Source: an uncultured Bacteroides sp.
Lineage (GTDB): Bacteria > Bacteroidota > Bacteroidia > Bacteroidales > Bacteroidaceae
Assembly: GCA_900555635.1 (NCBI GenBank)
Contig: USLU01000011.1
Coordinates: forward strand, 1 to 64,000
DNA: 64,000 nt
Direction of reading: 5' to 3'
Shown: positions 1 to 9,197 of the stretch, piece by piece
Position numbering within the stretch: position 1 is the stretch's first letter
How the letters are laid out: each line of letters starts with the position of its first letter
Program-made: the position numbers and the translations under genes
Notes under the pieces: generated by a model
Told to the model about the DNA's origin: nothing
Seen by the model: the letters and a program-made list of their open reading frames with translations, nothing else
Databases searched by the model: none

Positions 1-2
1 CC

Positions 3-1304
3 CCGGCCGGAGGGGCGGCTGCAGGCGGTTTGAAGACAGTCTTGTTTGAGAAAAAAGCCATTGGTGGCGTCTGTTTGAATGAAGGATGTATTCCTACCAA
101 AACCCTGTTATATTCTGCAAAATTGTGGGACAATATGAAAGGTGCCGCAAAATATGGTATTTCTGTTCCGGAGGGTCCTGCTTTCGACATGAAGAAGATC
201 ATCGACCGCAAGAATAAAATCGTGAAGAAGCTGACGGGAGGGGTAAAGATGACCGTAACCTCCTACGGCGCTACCATTGTGGAGCAGGAAGCTGTGATTG
301 AGGGTGAACAAGATGGTTTGTTCCGCATCTCTGCCGGCGGCGAACTGTATGAAGTGACTTATCTGCTGGTCTGCACCGGTTCCGACACCGTTATCCCGCC
401 TATTCCGGGGTTGTCTGAAATAGATTACTGGACTTCCAAGGAGGCGCTGGAAAGTTCTGAACTTCCCGGATCGCTCGTCATTATCGGCGGGGGTGTCATC
501 GGTATGGAGTTCGCCTCTTTCTTTAATAGTATGGGTGTGCAGGTCAGCGTTATCGAAATGATGCCCGAAATATTGGGCGCTATGGACAAAGAAACCAGTG
601 CCATGCTGCGCTCCGAATATCAGAAACGGGGTGTTAATTTCAATCTGAATACCAAAGTGACGGCGGTAAGCAAAGAAGGCGTGACGATTGAGAAGGACGG
701 AAAATCTTCGCTGGTAAAGGCTGATAGAGTATTGCTCAGCGTAGGCCGTAAAGCCAATTTAGGTCAGGTGGGACTGGATAAACTGAATATCGAACTGCTT
801 CGCAATGGTGTGAAAGTAGATGAGCATCTGCAAACATCCCACCCCCAGGTGTATGCTTGCGGGGATATAACTGGACGTTCCATGTTAGCTCATACCGCTA
901 TCCGCGAAGCAGAAGTTGCCATTAACCATATCCTGGGTGTGGAAGACCGCATGAACTACGATTGTGTTCCGGGCGTGGTGTATACCAATCCCGAAGTTGC
1001 CGGAGTGGGGAAGACGGAAGAAGAGCTGAAAGCTGCCGGTATCAGTTACCATGTGCAGAAACTCCCAATGGTATATTCGGGCCGTTTTGTGGCTGAAAAC
1101 GAAACCGTGAACGGGCTTTGTAAAATGATTCTGGACGATGACGACCGTATCATCGGTTGTCATATCCTGGGCAATCCTGCTTCTGAAATCGTTGTGGTTG
1201 CAGGCATTGCCATCCAAAAGGGCTATACGGTGGACGAATTCCAAAAGAGTGTCTTCCCGCATCCTACGGTCGGCGAGATCTTCCATGAAATTCTTTTCTC
1301 GTGA
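3..1304 (+). CDS. lpdA: Dihydrolipoyl dehydrogenase (E3), 5' end outside window
   Basis: Flavoprotein that reoxidises the dihydrolipoyl arm of 2-oxoacid dehydrogenase complexes and forms NADH. The frame is open from base 3, so roughly 14 N-terminal residues are missing; the tail of the FAD-binding glycine loop (PAGGAAAGG) is visible. The redox disulfide motif GGVCLNEGC follows, then a second nucleotide loop (IIGGGVIGMEFA) for NAD, a YACGDITG segment of the FAD domain and the C-terminal dimerisation domain with the active-site HPTVGE. It opens a cluster with a lipoate ligase, E2 and E1, so it most likely serves that complex. The family assignment is very safe; only the true start cannot be seen. 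Confidence 0.97.
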   Translation, partial: PAGGAAAGGLKTVLFEKKAIGGVCLNEGCIPTKTLLYSAKLWDNMKGAAKYGISVPEGPAFDMKKIIDRKNKIVKKLTGGVKMTVTSYGATIVEQEAVIEGEQDGLFRISAGGELYEVTYLLVCTGSDTVIPPIPGLSEIDYWTSKEALESSELPGSLVIIGGGVIGMEFASFFNSMGVQVSVIEMMPEILGAMDKETSAMLRSEYQKRGVNFNLNTKVTAVSKEGVTIEKDGKSSLVKADRVLLSVGRKANLGQVGLDKLNIELLRNGVKVDEHLQTSHPQVYACGDITGRSMLAHTAIREAEVAINHILGVEDRMNYDCVPGVVYTNPEVAGVGKTEEELKAAGISYHVQKLPMVYSGRFVAENETVNGLCKMILDDDDRIIGCHILGNPASEIVVVAGIAIQKGYTVDEFQKSVFPHPTVGEIFHEILFS

Positions 1305-2053
1305 TGTTATGCATAGACAATCGCTGCACGGATATCTATTGGAATCTGGCGGCAGAAGAATATCTCTTGAAGCAGAAGCGGGATAACTACTTCATGCTTT
1401 GGCAGTCCGACCCCTGCGTCGTGATTGGGAAACATCAGAGTGTGCAGGCTGAAGTGGACGAACATTATCTTCAGGAAAAGGGCATTGCGTTGGCACGACG
1501 CTTCTCGGGGGGAGGGGCGGTTTATCATGATAGGGGGAACATAAACCTGAGTTTCATTGAAACCGTAAATCAGCCCGATTTTGAATATTACTTGCAACAG
1601 ACCATTGACTTCCTCGACCAAATGGGCGTCACTGCTTATTCGGATAAACGGATGGGGATTTATGTGGATGGTAGAAAAGTGTCGGGCAGTGCGCAGTGCA
1701 TCCACAAGAACCGGGTGATGTATCATTGTACATTGCTTTATTCTACAGATCTCAATGTCTTGAATGCTTCTTTAATGGGTAATCCGGATTCTGAAAACCT
1801 GGTACCCGGCTCAAAGACCGTACGTGCCGTTCCATCTGTACGGAGTGAAGTGACGAATATTAGTGAGCATTTATCTACTCCCGTTACCGTTAAACGTGTT
1901 ATCCGTCTGCTTCTTCATTATTTTTTGGAGAATGACGAGAATCAGACATATCGCTTCACTCATAAAGATCTGGAAGCCATAGAACGTTTGAAGAATGAAA
2001 AATATGCCAATGAAGAATGGATATACAATAAGTCGGTATTAACTTTCACGTAA
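1304..2053 (+). CDS. lplA: Lipoate-protein ligase A
   Basis: Attaches lipoate through lipoyl-AMP to the lysine of lipoyl domains such as that of the E2 encoded next. The hallmark RRFSGGGAVYHDRGN and the lysine-containing GRKVSGSAQ motif are both present, and the 249-residue length matches short bacterial LplA-type enzymes without the accessory C-terminal domain. The ATG at 1304 overlaps the upstream stop (TGATG), which suggests translational coupling; a GTG at 1301 would add one residue. Its position between E3 and E2 says it probably lipoylates this complex. An octanoyltransferase is less likely because the ligase motifs are intact. Confidence 0.93.
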   Translation: MLCIDNRCTDIYWNLAAEEYLLKQKRDNYFMLWQSDPCVVIGKHQSVQAEVDEHYLQEKGIALARRFSGGGAVYHDRGNINLSFIETVNQPDFEYYLQQTIDFLDQMGVTAYSDKRMGIYVDGRKVSGSAQCIHKNRVMYHCTLLYSTDLNVLNASLMGNPDSENLVPGSKTVRAVPSVRSEVTNISEHLSTPVTVKRVIRLLLHYFLENDENQTYRFTHKDLEAIERLKNEKYANEEWIYNKSVLTFT

Positions 2054-2115
2054 GTTAAAACCTTATATTACAAATATTTGTTTAAGTATAAACGAATAAC
2101 TTAAAACCTAACTAT

Positions 2116-3480
2116 ATGTCAAGATTTGAAATAAAGATGCCTAAATTAGGCGAAAGTATAACCGAAGGAACCATTATTTCCTGGTCGGTAAAAGTAGGGG
2201 ATACCATAAACGAAGATGATGTCCTGTTTGAAGTAAACACAGCTAAAGTGAGTGCCGAGATTCCCTCTCCGGTAGCTGGCAAGATTCTGGAGATTTTATT
2301 TAAAGAAGGCGATACGGTTGCGGTTGGCACTGTAGTAGCCATTGTAAATCTGGACGGTGAAGATGAGGACGAAACGCCGCAGTCAAATTCTCCGGAAGAG
2401 AAAAATGAGAGTTCTTCTTCGCCATCTGCTACTGAAACTCCAGCGCAAGAACTTCCTCTGGCTAAAGCCGTTAAAACAGAAGAAGAACGGTGGTATTCAC
2501 CGGTCGTACTTCAGCTGGCGCGTGAGGCACATATCCAGCAACAAGAATTGGATGCAATCCCTGGAACCGGATATCAAGGGCGTTTAAGCAAAAAAGATAT
2601 AAAGCATTACATTGCTCAAAAACAGAAAGGTACTGCAAGTATGGCTGTTCCGAAGGCGGCTGCACAACCTGTTTCAGTTGAAAGCCCCAAACAGCAGTCC
2701 GTGTCACAACCTGCTCCTCAACCCGCTCCGCAATCTGTTGCACCGCAGCCTGCCAAACCTGCTGCTGTAACTTCTGCTTCCGAAGGTGTGGAAGTGAAAG
2801 AAATGGATCGTGTGCGTAAAATGATAGCAGACCACATGGTTATGTCCAAGCATACCTCTCCTCATGTTACTACCTTGGTAGAAGTCGATATGACCAAATT
2901 GGTGAAGTGGCGTGAAGCTCACAAAGATGCTTTCCTGAAACGCGAAGGTGTCAAACTTACTTACATGCCTGCCATCACTGAAGCTACGGCGAAAGCCTTG
3001 GTTGCTTATCCGCAAGTGAATGTTTCGGTAGAGGGTTATAATATTCTCTATAAGAAACATATCAATGTGGGTATTGCGGTATCTCAGAACGATGGAAACT
3101 TGATTGTACCTGTTGTACATGATGCCGACCGTTTGAATCTTAGCGGATTAGCCATTTCTATTGATGCTCTTGCAGCTAAGGCGCGTGTGGGTAAATTGAC
3201 CGGAGATGATATTTCGGGTGGTACCTTTACAATTACCAACTTCGGTACGTTCAAGTCTCTGTTCGGCACACCTATTATTAATCAGCCGCAAGTAGCCATT
3301 CTTGGTGTAGGTGTTATCGAAAAGAAACCGGCTGTTATCGAGACACCCGAAGGAGATGTGATCGCTATCCGTCATAAGATGTATCTGTCATTGTCCTACG
3401 ACCACCGTGTAGTGGATGGCTCTCTTGGAGGAAACTTCCTCTATTTCATTAAGAATTATCTGGAAAACTGGAACGAATAA
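2116..3480 (+). CDS. 2-oxoacid dehydrogenase E2 (dihydrolipoamide acyltransferase)
   Basis: Core acyltransferase of a 2-oxoacid dehydrogenase complex, 454 residues. A single lipoyl domain covers residues 1-80 with the acceptor lysine K44 in NTAKVSAE. An acidic, serine-rich linker follows, then the E3/E1-binding domain at about 127-165 and an Ala/Pro/Gln-rich hinge at about 180-215. The catalytic domain begins near 225 and ends with SYDHRVVDGS, which carries the catalytic His and Asp. Sequence alone does not separate pyruvate from branched-chain substrates; the fused E1 next door leans towards branched-chain or a broad 2-oxoacid enzyme. Confidence 0.94.
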   Translation: MSRFEIKMPKLGESITEGTIISWSVKVGDTINEDDVLFEVNTAKVSAEIPSPVAGKILEILFKEGDTVAVGTVVAIVNLDGEDEDETPQSNSPEEKNESSSSPSATETPAQELPLAKAVKTEEERWYSPVVLQLAREAHIQQQELDAIPGTGYQGRLSKKDIKHYIAQKQKGTASMAVPKAAAQPVSVESPKQQSVSQPAPQPAPQSVAPQPAKPAAVTSASEGVEVKEMDRVRKMIADHMVMSKHTSPHVTTLVEVDMTKLVKWREAHKDAFLKREGVKLTYMPAITEATAKALVAYPQVNVSVEGYNILYKKHINVGIAVSQNDGNLIVPVVHDADRLNLSGLAISIDALAAKARVGKLTGDDISGGTFTITNFGTFKSLFGTPIINQPQVAILGVGVIEKKPAVIETPEGDVIAIRHKMYLSLSYDHRVVDGSLGGNFLYFIKNYLENWNE

Positions 3481-3498
3481 ACTAATATCTTGACCATT

Positions 3499-5535
3499 AT
3501 GAAGAAATATGATATCAAGACCACTGATGTTGAAACATTGAAAAAGTGGTATTATCTGATGACTCTTGGGCGTGCGCTCGATGAAAAAGCGCCCGCCTAC
3601 CTGCTGCAATCCCTTGGTTGGTCCTATCATGCCCCATACGCCGGGCATGACGGCATTCAACTTGCCATGGGACAAGTGTTTACCAAAGGAGAAGATTTTC
3701 TTTTCCCTTATTACCGGGATATGTTGACTGCTCTGTCTGCCGGTATGACCGTAGAAGAACTGATTCTGAACGGTATCTCTAAGGCCACCGATCCCGGTAG
3801 CGGCGGACGTCACATGTCCAACCATTTCGCTAAACCCGAATGGCATATCGAGAATATCTCCTCGGCAACAGGTACTCATGACTTGCATGCAGCTGGTGTG
3901 GCACGTGCCATGAAATATTACAACCATAAAGGGGTAGTCTTTACCTCCCACGGTGAATCGGCATCTTCGGAAGGTTTTGTCTATGAGGCCATCAACGGTG
4001 CCAGTCTCGAACGCCTTCCGGTCATCTTTGTATGGCAGGATAACGGCTACGGTATCTCTGTTCCCAAAAAAGATCAGACTGCCGCCCGTAAAGTGGCCGA
4101 TAACTTTTCCGGTTTCAAGAACCTGCGTATCATTCACTGCAACGGTAAGGATGTATTCGATTCCATGAATGCCATGACCGAAGCCCGGGAGTGGGCTATT
4201 GAAAATAGTAGTCCGGTAATTGTGCAAGCCAACTGTGTACGTATCGGTTCGCACTCCAACTCGGATAAACATACCTTGTACCGTGATGAAGGTGAACTGG
4301 CTTATGTAAAAGAAGCCGATCCGTTGATGAAGTTCCGTCGTATGCTTCTGCGGTATAAACGCCTGACTGAAGAAGAGCTGGTGGAAATCGAAGCAAAAGC
4401 CAAGAAAGAGCTTTCAGCAGCCAACCGTAAAGCACTTGCCGCCCCTGATCCTGATGCGAAAACCATCTTCGACTATGTATTGCCCGAACCTTACGAACCG
4501 CAAAAATACAAAGAGGGTGTACACCATGAAACGGAAGGCGAAAAGAAATTCCTGGTTACTGCCATCAACGAAACCCTGAAAGCTGAGTTCCGTCATAATC
4601 CTAATACCTTTATTTGGGGGCAGGATGTGGCCAATAGAGATAAGGGCGGTGTGTTCAACGTAACCAAAGGCATGCAGCAGGAGTTTGGTGATAAACGTGT
4701 CTTCAGTGCTCCTATAGCCGAAGATTATATTGTAGGTACAGCCAACGGTATGAGTCGTTTCGATCCCAAAATCCGTGTAGTGGTGGAGGGAGCTGAGTTT
4801 GCCGATTACTTCTGGCCAGCTGTAGAACAATATGTGGAGTGTACACACGAGTATTGGCGCAGCAATGGTAAGTTTGTACCCAATGTAACATTGCGACTCG
4901 CTTCGGGCGGCTATATCGGCGGCGGACTTTACCATTCACAGAATATCGAAGGGGCACTGGCCGGACTGCCCGGTGCAAGAATCGTATGTCCGTCTTTTGC
5001 AGATGATGCGGCGGGACTGCTGCGTACAAGTATGCGTTCACGTGGATTCACACTTTTCCTTGAACCCAAAGCATTGTATAATTCGGTCGAAGCTTCCACC
5101 ATTGTTCCCGATGACTTTGAAGTGCCATTCGGAAAAGCCCGTATCCGCCACGAAGGTTCCGACCTTAGTATCATTACATACGGCAATACAACGCATTTCT
5201 GTCTGAGTGTGGCCGAACGTTTGAAGGCTGAAGCCGGTTGGAGTGTAGAAGTGATCGATATTCGTTCTTTGATTCCTTTGGATAAGGAAACTATTTATGC
5301 ATCCGTCAAGAAGACCGGCAAGGCGTTGGTTGTCCACGAAGATAAGGTCTTCGGCGGTTTCGGTGGCGAAATAGCAGCCGGAATCAGTTCCGAGATGTTC
5401 CAATACTTGGATGCGCCGGTTGAACGGGTAGGTTCTACCTTTACTCCGGTAGGCTTTAACATGATATTTGAACGGGCTATCCTGCCGAATGCGGATAAGA
5501 TTTATGAGGCAGCAAAGAAACTTTTAGAATTCTAA
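3499..5535 (+). CDS. 2-oxoacid dehydrogenase E1, fused alpha-beta
   Basis: Thiamine-diphosphate-dependent decarboxylating subunit in which alpha and beta chains form one 678-residue polypeptide, a form common in Bacteroidetes. The alpha part (about 1-320) has the GHDGIQLAMG and GGRHMSNH segments; the ThDP/Mg motif is the variant HGESASSEG ending in QDNGYGIS instead of the usual GDG and NN. The beta part starts near 345 and has IAEDYIVGTANG and the C-terminal transketolase domain. I chose the ATG at 3499; a TTG at 3490 would add three residues. It lies 18 bases after E2 and is surely co-transcribed. Substrate (branched-chain 2-oxoacid or pyruvate) is not resolved. Confidence 0.92.
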   Translation: MKKYDIKTTDVETLKKWYYLMTLGRALDEKAPAYLLQSLGWSYHAPYAGHDGIQLAMGQVFTKGEDFLFPYYRDMLTALSAGMTVEELILNGISKATDPGSGGRHMSNHFAKPEWHIENISSATGTHDLHAAGVARAMKYYNHKGVVFTSHGESASSEGFVYEAINGASLERLPVIFVWQDNGYGISVPKKDQTAARKVADNFSGFKNLRIIHCNGKDVFDSMNAMTEAREWAIENSSPVIVQANCVRIGSHSNSDKHTLYRDEGELAYVKEADPLMKFRRMLLRYKRLTEEELVEIEAKAKKELSAANRKALAAPDPDAKTIFDYVLPEPYEPQKYKEGVHHETEGEKKFLVTAINETLKAEFRHNPNTFIWGQDVANRDKGGVFNVTKGMQQEFGDKRVFSAPIAEDYIVGTANGMSRFDPKIRVVVEGAEFADYFWPAVEQYVECTHEYWRSNGKFVPNVTLRLASGGYIGGGLYHSQNIEGALAGLPGARIVCPSFADDAAGLLRTSMRSRGFTLFLEPKALYNSVEASTIVPDDFEVPFGKARIRHEGSDLSIITYGNTTHFCLSVAERLKAEAGWSVEVIDIRSLIPLDKETIYASVKKTGKALVVHEDKVFGGFGGEIAAGISSEMFQYLDAPVERVGSTFTPVGFNMIFERAILPNADKIYEAAKKLLEF

Positions 5536-5546
5536 TAATAACCATT

Positions 5547-6056
5547 ATGAAGAAGATAGGATTATTTTATGTAGCAAATGCCGTGAAGACCTCACAGGTG
5601 GCAAAGAAAATCCGTGAGGCGCTGGGAGCGGAAAATATAGATATTATTCCGGTAGAGAAAGCTTGGGGAGATGATTTCAAGTCATACGACAACCTTATTG
5701 TAGGCGTTTCTACTTGGTTTGACGGAGAACTGCCCACCTCTTGGGATGAACTGATACCCGAACTGGAAACTTTAGACCTGAAAGGCAAGAAGATTGCCCT
5801 TTTCGGCTTAGGCGACCAGTTGAATTATCCCGATAATTTTGTTGACGGACTGGGTATTCTGGGCGATGCCTTTGAGAAAGCTGGTGCTTCCTTAGTTGGC
5901 TTTACTCCTGCCGAAGACTATACATTCAATCATTCCAAAGCCTTGCGCAATGACAAATGGTGCGGCTTGGTAGTGGATGTAGAGAACCAACCGAAGTTGA
6001 CGGATAAACGCGTCAAGGACTGGTGTGAGAAGTTGAAGAAAGAATTCGGAAGCTAG
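5547..6056 (+). CDS. fldA: Flavodoxin with an unusual FMN phosphate loop
   Basis: Small FMN electron carrier of the long-chain flavodoxin type, 169 residues, cytoplasmic. The isoalloxazine loop with its tryptophan (STWFDGELPTSWDEL) and the FGLGDQLNYPDNFVDGLG segment are textbook flavodoxin. The N-terminal phosphate loop, normally like T-x-T-G-x-T, instead reads YVANAVKTS at residues 8-16, so the FMN phosphate contacts must differ. It follows E1 by 11 bases, so it may be in the same operon and accept electrons linked to 2-oxoacid metabolism. Its stop codon lies in the left arm of a long palindrome shared with the convergent gene. Confidence 0.88.
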   Translation: MKKIGLFYVANAVKTSQVAKKIREALGAENIDIIPVEKAWGDDFKSYDNLIVGVSTWFDGELPTSWDELIPELETLDLKGKKIALFGLGDQLNYPDNFVDGLGILGDAFEKAGASLVGFTPAEDYTFNHSKALRNDKWCGLVVDVENQPKLTDKRVKDWCEKLKKEFGS

Positions 6057-6141
6057 TTATAAGTTATTAGTTATAAGTGATTTGCTATCATGCCGCATGG
6101 AAAGCACAAGCAAATCACTTATAACTAATAACTTATAACTA
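6054..6141. terminator. 88-bp palindrome spanning both stop codons of convergent genes
   Basis: Perfect inverted repeat with 33-base arms (6054-6086 and 6109-6141) and a 22-base loop. The arms are AT-rich (TAGTTATAAGTTATTAGT and onward). Each arm starts exactly at the TAG stop of one of the two convergent genes, so both transcripts end in the same hairpin. The same vocabulary (TTATAAGTTAT) recurs at 29849-29911, which points to a repeat family as well as a terminator role. Confidence 0.8.
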
Positions 6142-7707
6142 ATCTTTAATCATTGCTTTCACTGCCTCCGCGCATCGTTCGCCATCAATTCCTGCGGAAA
6201 CGATGCCTCCTGCATATCCGGCTCCTTCCCCACAGGGAAATAAACCTTTTATCCGAATATGTTGCAGGGACTCTTTATCTCTTATAATTCGTACGGGAGA
6301 TGAGGTACGCGTTTCAACACCAATCATAGTTGCTTCATTCGTCAGAAAACCGTGGCAATACTTCCCGAACAGTTGGAATCCTTTGCTCAGTCTGTCTGTA
6401 ATGAAAGCCGGCATCCAGAAGTGTAGAGGAGATGATACCAAGCCAGGCGCATACGAACTTTCCGGCAAATCAAAACTCAGTTTCTTCTTTGTAAAATCCG
6501 CCATTCGCTGAGCAGGTGCCGTTTGCTTCATATTACCCTGTTGCCAACACATCCGCTCCAGATTTTCCTGGAAGCACATCATTTTTAATTCTTCATTCTT
6601 CATTCCTAATTCTTCATTTGATACGTCTTCCGGTCGTAACTCTACTACCATTCCTGAGTTGCTCCAACGTGAGCCGCGGTTGCTGGGGCTCATTCCATTG
6701 ACTACGATCTGTTGGGGACCACTGGCGGCGGGCACAATAAATCCGCCGGGGCACATGCAGAAACTGTATACTCCCCGTCCATCCACTTGGTTTACGAAAC
6801 TGTATTCGGCGGCGGGTAGATATTTGCCACGACCGTTGCGATTGTGGTACTGTATTTGGTCTATTAACTCTGCAGGATGCTCCAGGCGTACACCTACTGC
6901 GATTCCCTTTGCTTCGATTTCTACTTGATTGGCGGCAAGCCAGCGATATACGTCTCTGGCCGAATGCCCTGTGGCAAGTATTACGGGGCCTATGAAAGTT
7001 TTTCCTGTATTTGTTTCGATGCCTTTCACTTCATCGCCTTCGATAATCAGGGCATCCATTCGTGTCTCGAAATGTACTTCTCCACCACATTGGATAATGG
7101 TGTTCCGCATATTCTCGATAACACGTGGTAGTTTATCCGTACCTATATGCGGATGTGCATCTACCAGTATGGAGGTTGAGGCTCCATGTTGGCAGAACAC
7201 ATTCAGTATCTTATCCACATTTCCCCGTTTTTTGCTGCGGGTATATAGCTTTCCGTCTGAGTAGGCGCCTGCGCCACCTTCTCCAAAACTGTAATTGGAT
7301 TCCGGATCTACAGTTTGCTGGCGGCTGATTTGTGCAAGATCCTTCTTGCGCTCGCGTACATCTTTACCGCGTTCAACAACGACCGGGCGGAGTCCAAGCT
7401 CAATAAGTCGTAAAGCTGCAAACAGTCCTCCGGGGCCGGCCCCTACTATGATGACCTGTGGCTTTCCTTCTACATTATTATAGGAAGTATGCTGGTATTC
7501 GTCATCTGTGGGCATTTCATTTAAATATGCCCGTACATTCAGGTTGACGAAGATGGTCCGTTGACGTGCATCGATGCTACGTTTCAGAATGCGTATGGCA
7601 GTAATCTCCCGTGTATTCAAGCCTTTTTCTTTTATGAGGTACTCTTTCAGGCGTTGTTCATTTGCCGCTATTTCGGGCAGAACGCGTAGTTGGTATTCTT
7701 GTATCAT
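6139..7707 (-). CDS. FAD-dependent dehydrogenase of the COG2509 type
   Basis: Predicted cytoplasmic FAD/NAD(P)-binding oxidoreductase of unknown substrate, 522 residues. An N-terminal region of about 85 residues precedes the dinucleotide-binding motif IIVGAGPGGLFAALRL; later come YSFGEGGAGAYSDGKLYTR, ILATGHSARD and a C-terminal FPCGEGAGYAGGIVSAGIDG, the FAD-contacting end typical of this family. Around residues 362-376 the chain contains two copies of NEEL within EELGMKNEELKMM, encoded by a 21-base direct repeat (6580-6621) that looks inserted. The start ATG at 7707 lies 5 bases from the end of radA, so the two are probably one operon. Confidence 0.85.
   Translation of the reverse strand: MIQEYQLRVLPEIAANEQRLKEYLIKEKGLNTREITAIRILKRSIDARQRTIFVNLNVRAYLNEMPTDDEYQHTSYNNVEGKPQVIIVGAGPGGLFAALRLIELGLRPVVVERGKDVRERKKDLAQISRQQTVDPESNYSFGEGGAGAYSDGKLYTRSKKRGNVDKILNVFCQHGASTSILVDAHPHIGTDKLPRVIENMRNTIIQCGGEVHFETRMDALIIEGDEVKGIETNTGKTFIGPVILATGHSARDVYRWLAANQVEIEAKGIAVGVRLEHPAELIDQIQYHNRNGRGKYLPAAEYSFVNQVDGRGVYSFCMCPGGFIVPAASGPQQIVVNGMSPSNRGSRWSNSGMVVELRPEDVSNEELGMKNEELKMMCFQENLERMCWQQGNMKQTAPAQRMADFTKKKLSFDLPESSYAPGLVSSPLHFWMPAFITDRLSKGFQLFGKYCHGFLTNEATMIGVETRTSSPVRIIRDKESLQHIRIKGLFPCGEGAGYAGGIVSAGIDGERCAEAVKAMIKD
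6580..6621 (-). repeat. Two-unit 21-bp direct repeat inside a coding region
   Basis: Read on the minus strand, AATGAAGAATTA occurs twice 21 bases apart, encoding NEELGMK then NEELKMM within the FAD dehydrogenase. The low-complexity composition differs from the flanking coding sequence. From memory, similar tracts of AATGAAGAATTA/AAAAATGAAG units are scattered in Bacteroidetes genomes, so this may be an in-frame insertion of a repeat. Confidence 0.6.
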
Positions 7708-7712
7708 AATGT

Positions 7713-9080
7713 TTATCCGAATAATGTTCTGAATGCCTCTTCTACTTTTCGTACCGGCACTAATTCTATCTTTATTTTCTTAGTATTAAGTCCTTGCATA
7801 TTATATTTAGGTAATATGAATTGCTTGAAACCCAGTTTCTCTGCTTCTCCAATTCGTTGCTCAATACGGTTCACAGGGCGTATTTCTCCTGACAAACCGA
7901 TTTCACCCGCCATGCAGATTTCCGGTTCGATGGCCGAATCCATGTTGCTGGATAGAATGGCGCTGATTACTGCAAGGTCTATCGCCGGATCATTCACTTT
8001 CAGTCCTCCGGCTATATTAAGGAATACATCCTTTTGCGCAAGTTTAAAGCCCACACGTTTTTCCAATACCGCAAGCAGCATATTCATCCGTCGGATATCA
8101 AAGCCGGTGGCGGAGCGTTGAGGATTGCCGTATACGGCACTGCTTACCAATGCTTGCGTTTCAATCAAGAAGGGTCTGACACCTTCAATGGCTGAAGCAA
8201 TGGCTATTCCGCTCATGCCCTCATGATCTTGGCTCAAAAGGAGTTCTGAAGGATTGCTTACCTGACGCAAACCATCCTGCCGCATCTCGTAAATACCGAG
8301 TTCCGCCGTACTTCCAAAACGGTTTTTGATACTGCGGAGGATGCGGTACATATAATGTTGGTCACCTTCAAACTGAAGCACAGTGTCAACAATATGCTCT
8401 AGTACTTTAGGCCCCGCAATGCTACCTTCTTTATTGATGTGCCCTATCAGGATAACTGCTGTATGAGTCTCTTTGGCAAAACGTAGGATGGAGGCGGAGC
8501 ATTCCCGAACTTGGGCTATGCTTCCCGGAGATGATTCGAGAGTTTCAGTTGAAATAGTCTGTATGGAATCGATAATAACAAGATCCGGACGCGTGTTCTT
8601 GATATGTACATATATCTGCTCCAAGGATGTTTCGCATACGATGAGACAATCACTGGAAGAAGTAGTCAGCCGGTCGGCACGCAGTTTCAGTTGTCGGGCG
8701 CTCTCTTCACCGGAGATATAGAGTATGCGTTTATCCGGTATTTTGAGTACGGTTTGCAATACTAAAGTCGATTTTCCAATGCCCGGTTCACCACCTATTA
8801 GTACGAGAGAACCTTGTACCAGTCCGCCTCCCAATACCCGATTTAGTTCGTCATCATAGAGGTTGATGCGTGGTTCGTCATCAGCAACAATTTCATTGAG
8901 GGTTACAGGTTTGGCTTTGGTTGTTTCTATTCCGGAGACGGGGCGTTTGTTCACAACCTCTTTTCGTACTACCTCTTCTACATACGTGTTCCATTCTCCA
9001 CACGACGGGCATTTGCCTACCCACTTGGGAGAGTCTTGTCCACAGTTGCTGCACACATAAACAGTTTTATCTTTTGCCAT
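7713..9080 (-). CDS. radA: DNA repair protein RadA
   Basis: RecA-like ATPase that promotes branch migration in recombinational repair, 455 residues. The start was set at MAKDKTVYV (ATG at 9080) because the canonical four-cysteine zinc finger CSNCG...CPSCGEW follows at once; the open frame continues upstream without family support. Walker A is GEPGIGKST near residue 96, and the RadA signature KNRFGSTAELGIYEM is present. The C-terminal Lon-protease-like domain (GGLKVNDPAIDLAV) is complete. The FAD dehydrogenase gene follows after 5 bases. Confidence 0.97.
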   Translation of the reverse strand: MAKDKTVYVCSNCGQDSPKWVGKCPSCGEWNTYVEEVVRKEVVNKRPVSGIETTKAKPVTLNEIVADDEPRINLYDDELNRVLGGGLVQGSLVLIGGEPGIGKSTLVLQTVLKIPDKRILYISGEESARQLKLRADRLTTSSSDCLIVCETSLEQIYVHIKNTRPDLVIIDSIQTISTETLESSPGSIAQVRECSASILRFAKETHTAVILIGHINKEGSIAGPKVLEHIVDTVLQFEGDQHYMYRILRSIKNRFGSTAELGIYEMRQDGLRQVSNPSELLLSQDHEGMSGIAIASAIEGVRPFLIETQALVSSAVYGNPQRSATGFDIRRMNMLLAVLEKRVGFKLAQKDVFLNIAGGLKVNDPAIDLAVISAILSSNMDSAIEPEICMAGEIGLSGEIRPVNRIEQRIGEAEKLGFKQFILPKYNMQGLNTKKIKIELVPVRKVEEAFRTLFG

Positions 9081-9109
9081 AACCAAACATCTTTCTATAA
9101 ATGAATGCC

Positions 9110-9117
9110 CAAAGGTA
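9110..9117 (-). promoter_or_regulatory. Candidate -7 element for radA
   Basis: On the minus strand this reads TACCTTTG, a match to the Bacteroides -7 consensus TAnnTTTG, 29 bases before the radA start. I see no clear TTTG at -33, so support is moderate. Confidence 0.4.
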
Positions 9118-9159
9118 CATTTTTCATGGGAGAGGTAACAGAGTCTCATTGAGTTTTTT

Positions 9160-9167
9160 TATATTTG
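9160..9167 (+). promoter_or_regulatory. Candidate -7 element for the carbonic anhydrase gene
   Basis: TATATTTG matches the Bacteroides -7 consensus and lies 30 bases before the ATG at 9198. The -33 element is not obvious. It forms a divergent promoter region with radA. Confidence 0.45.
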
Positions 9168-9197
9168 TGGATAGAAAACCATTTAAAAGTAGAAGCC

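Noticed and set aside
3388..4272. 294-codon open frame on the minus strand
   Set aside because: It lies fully antisense to the E2/E1 genes, has no recognisable domain, and the plus-strand proteins are certain.
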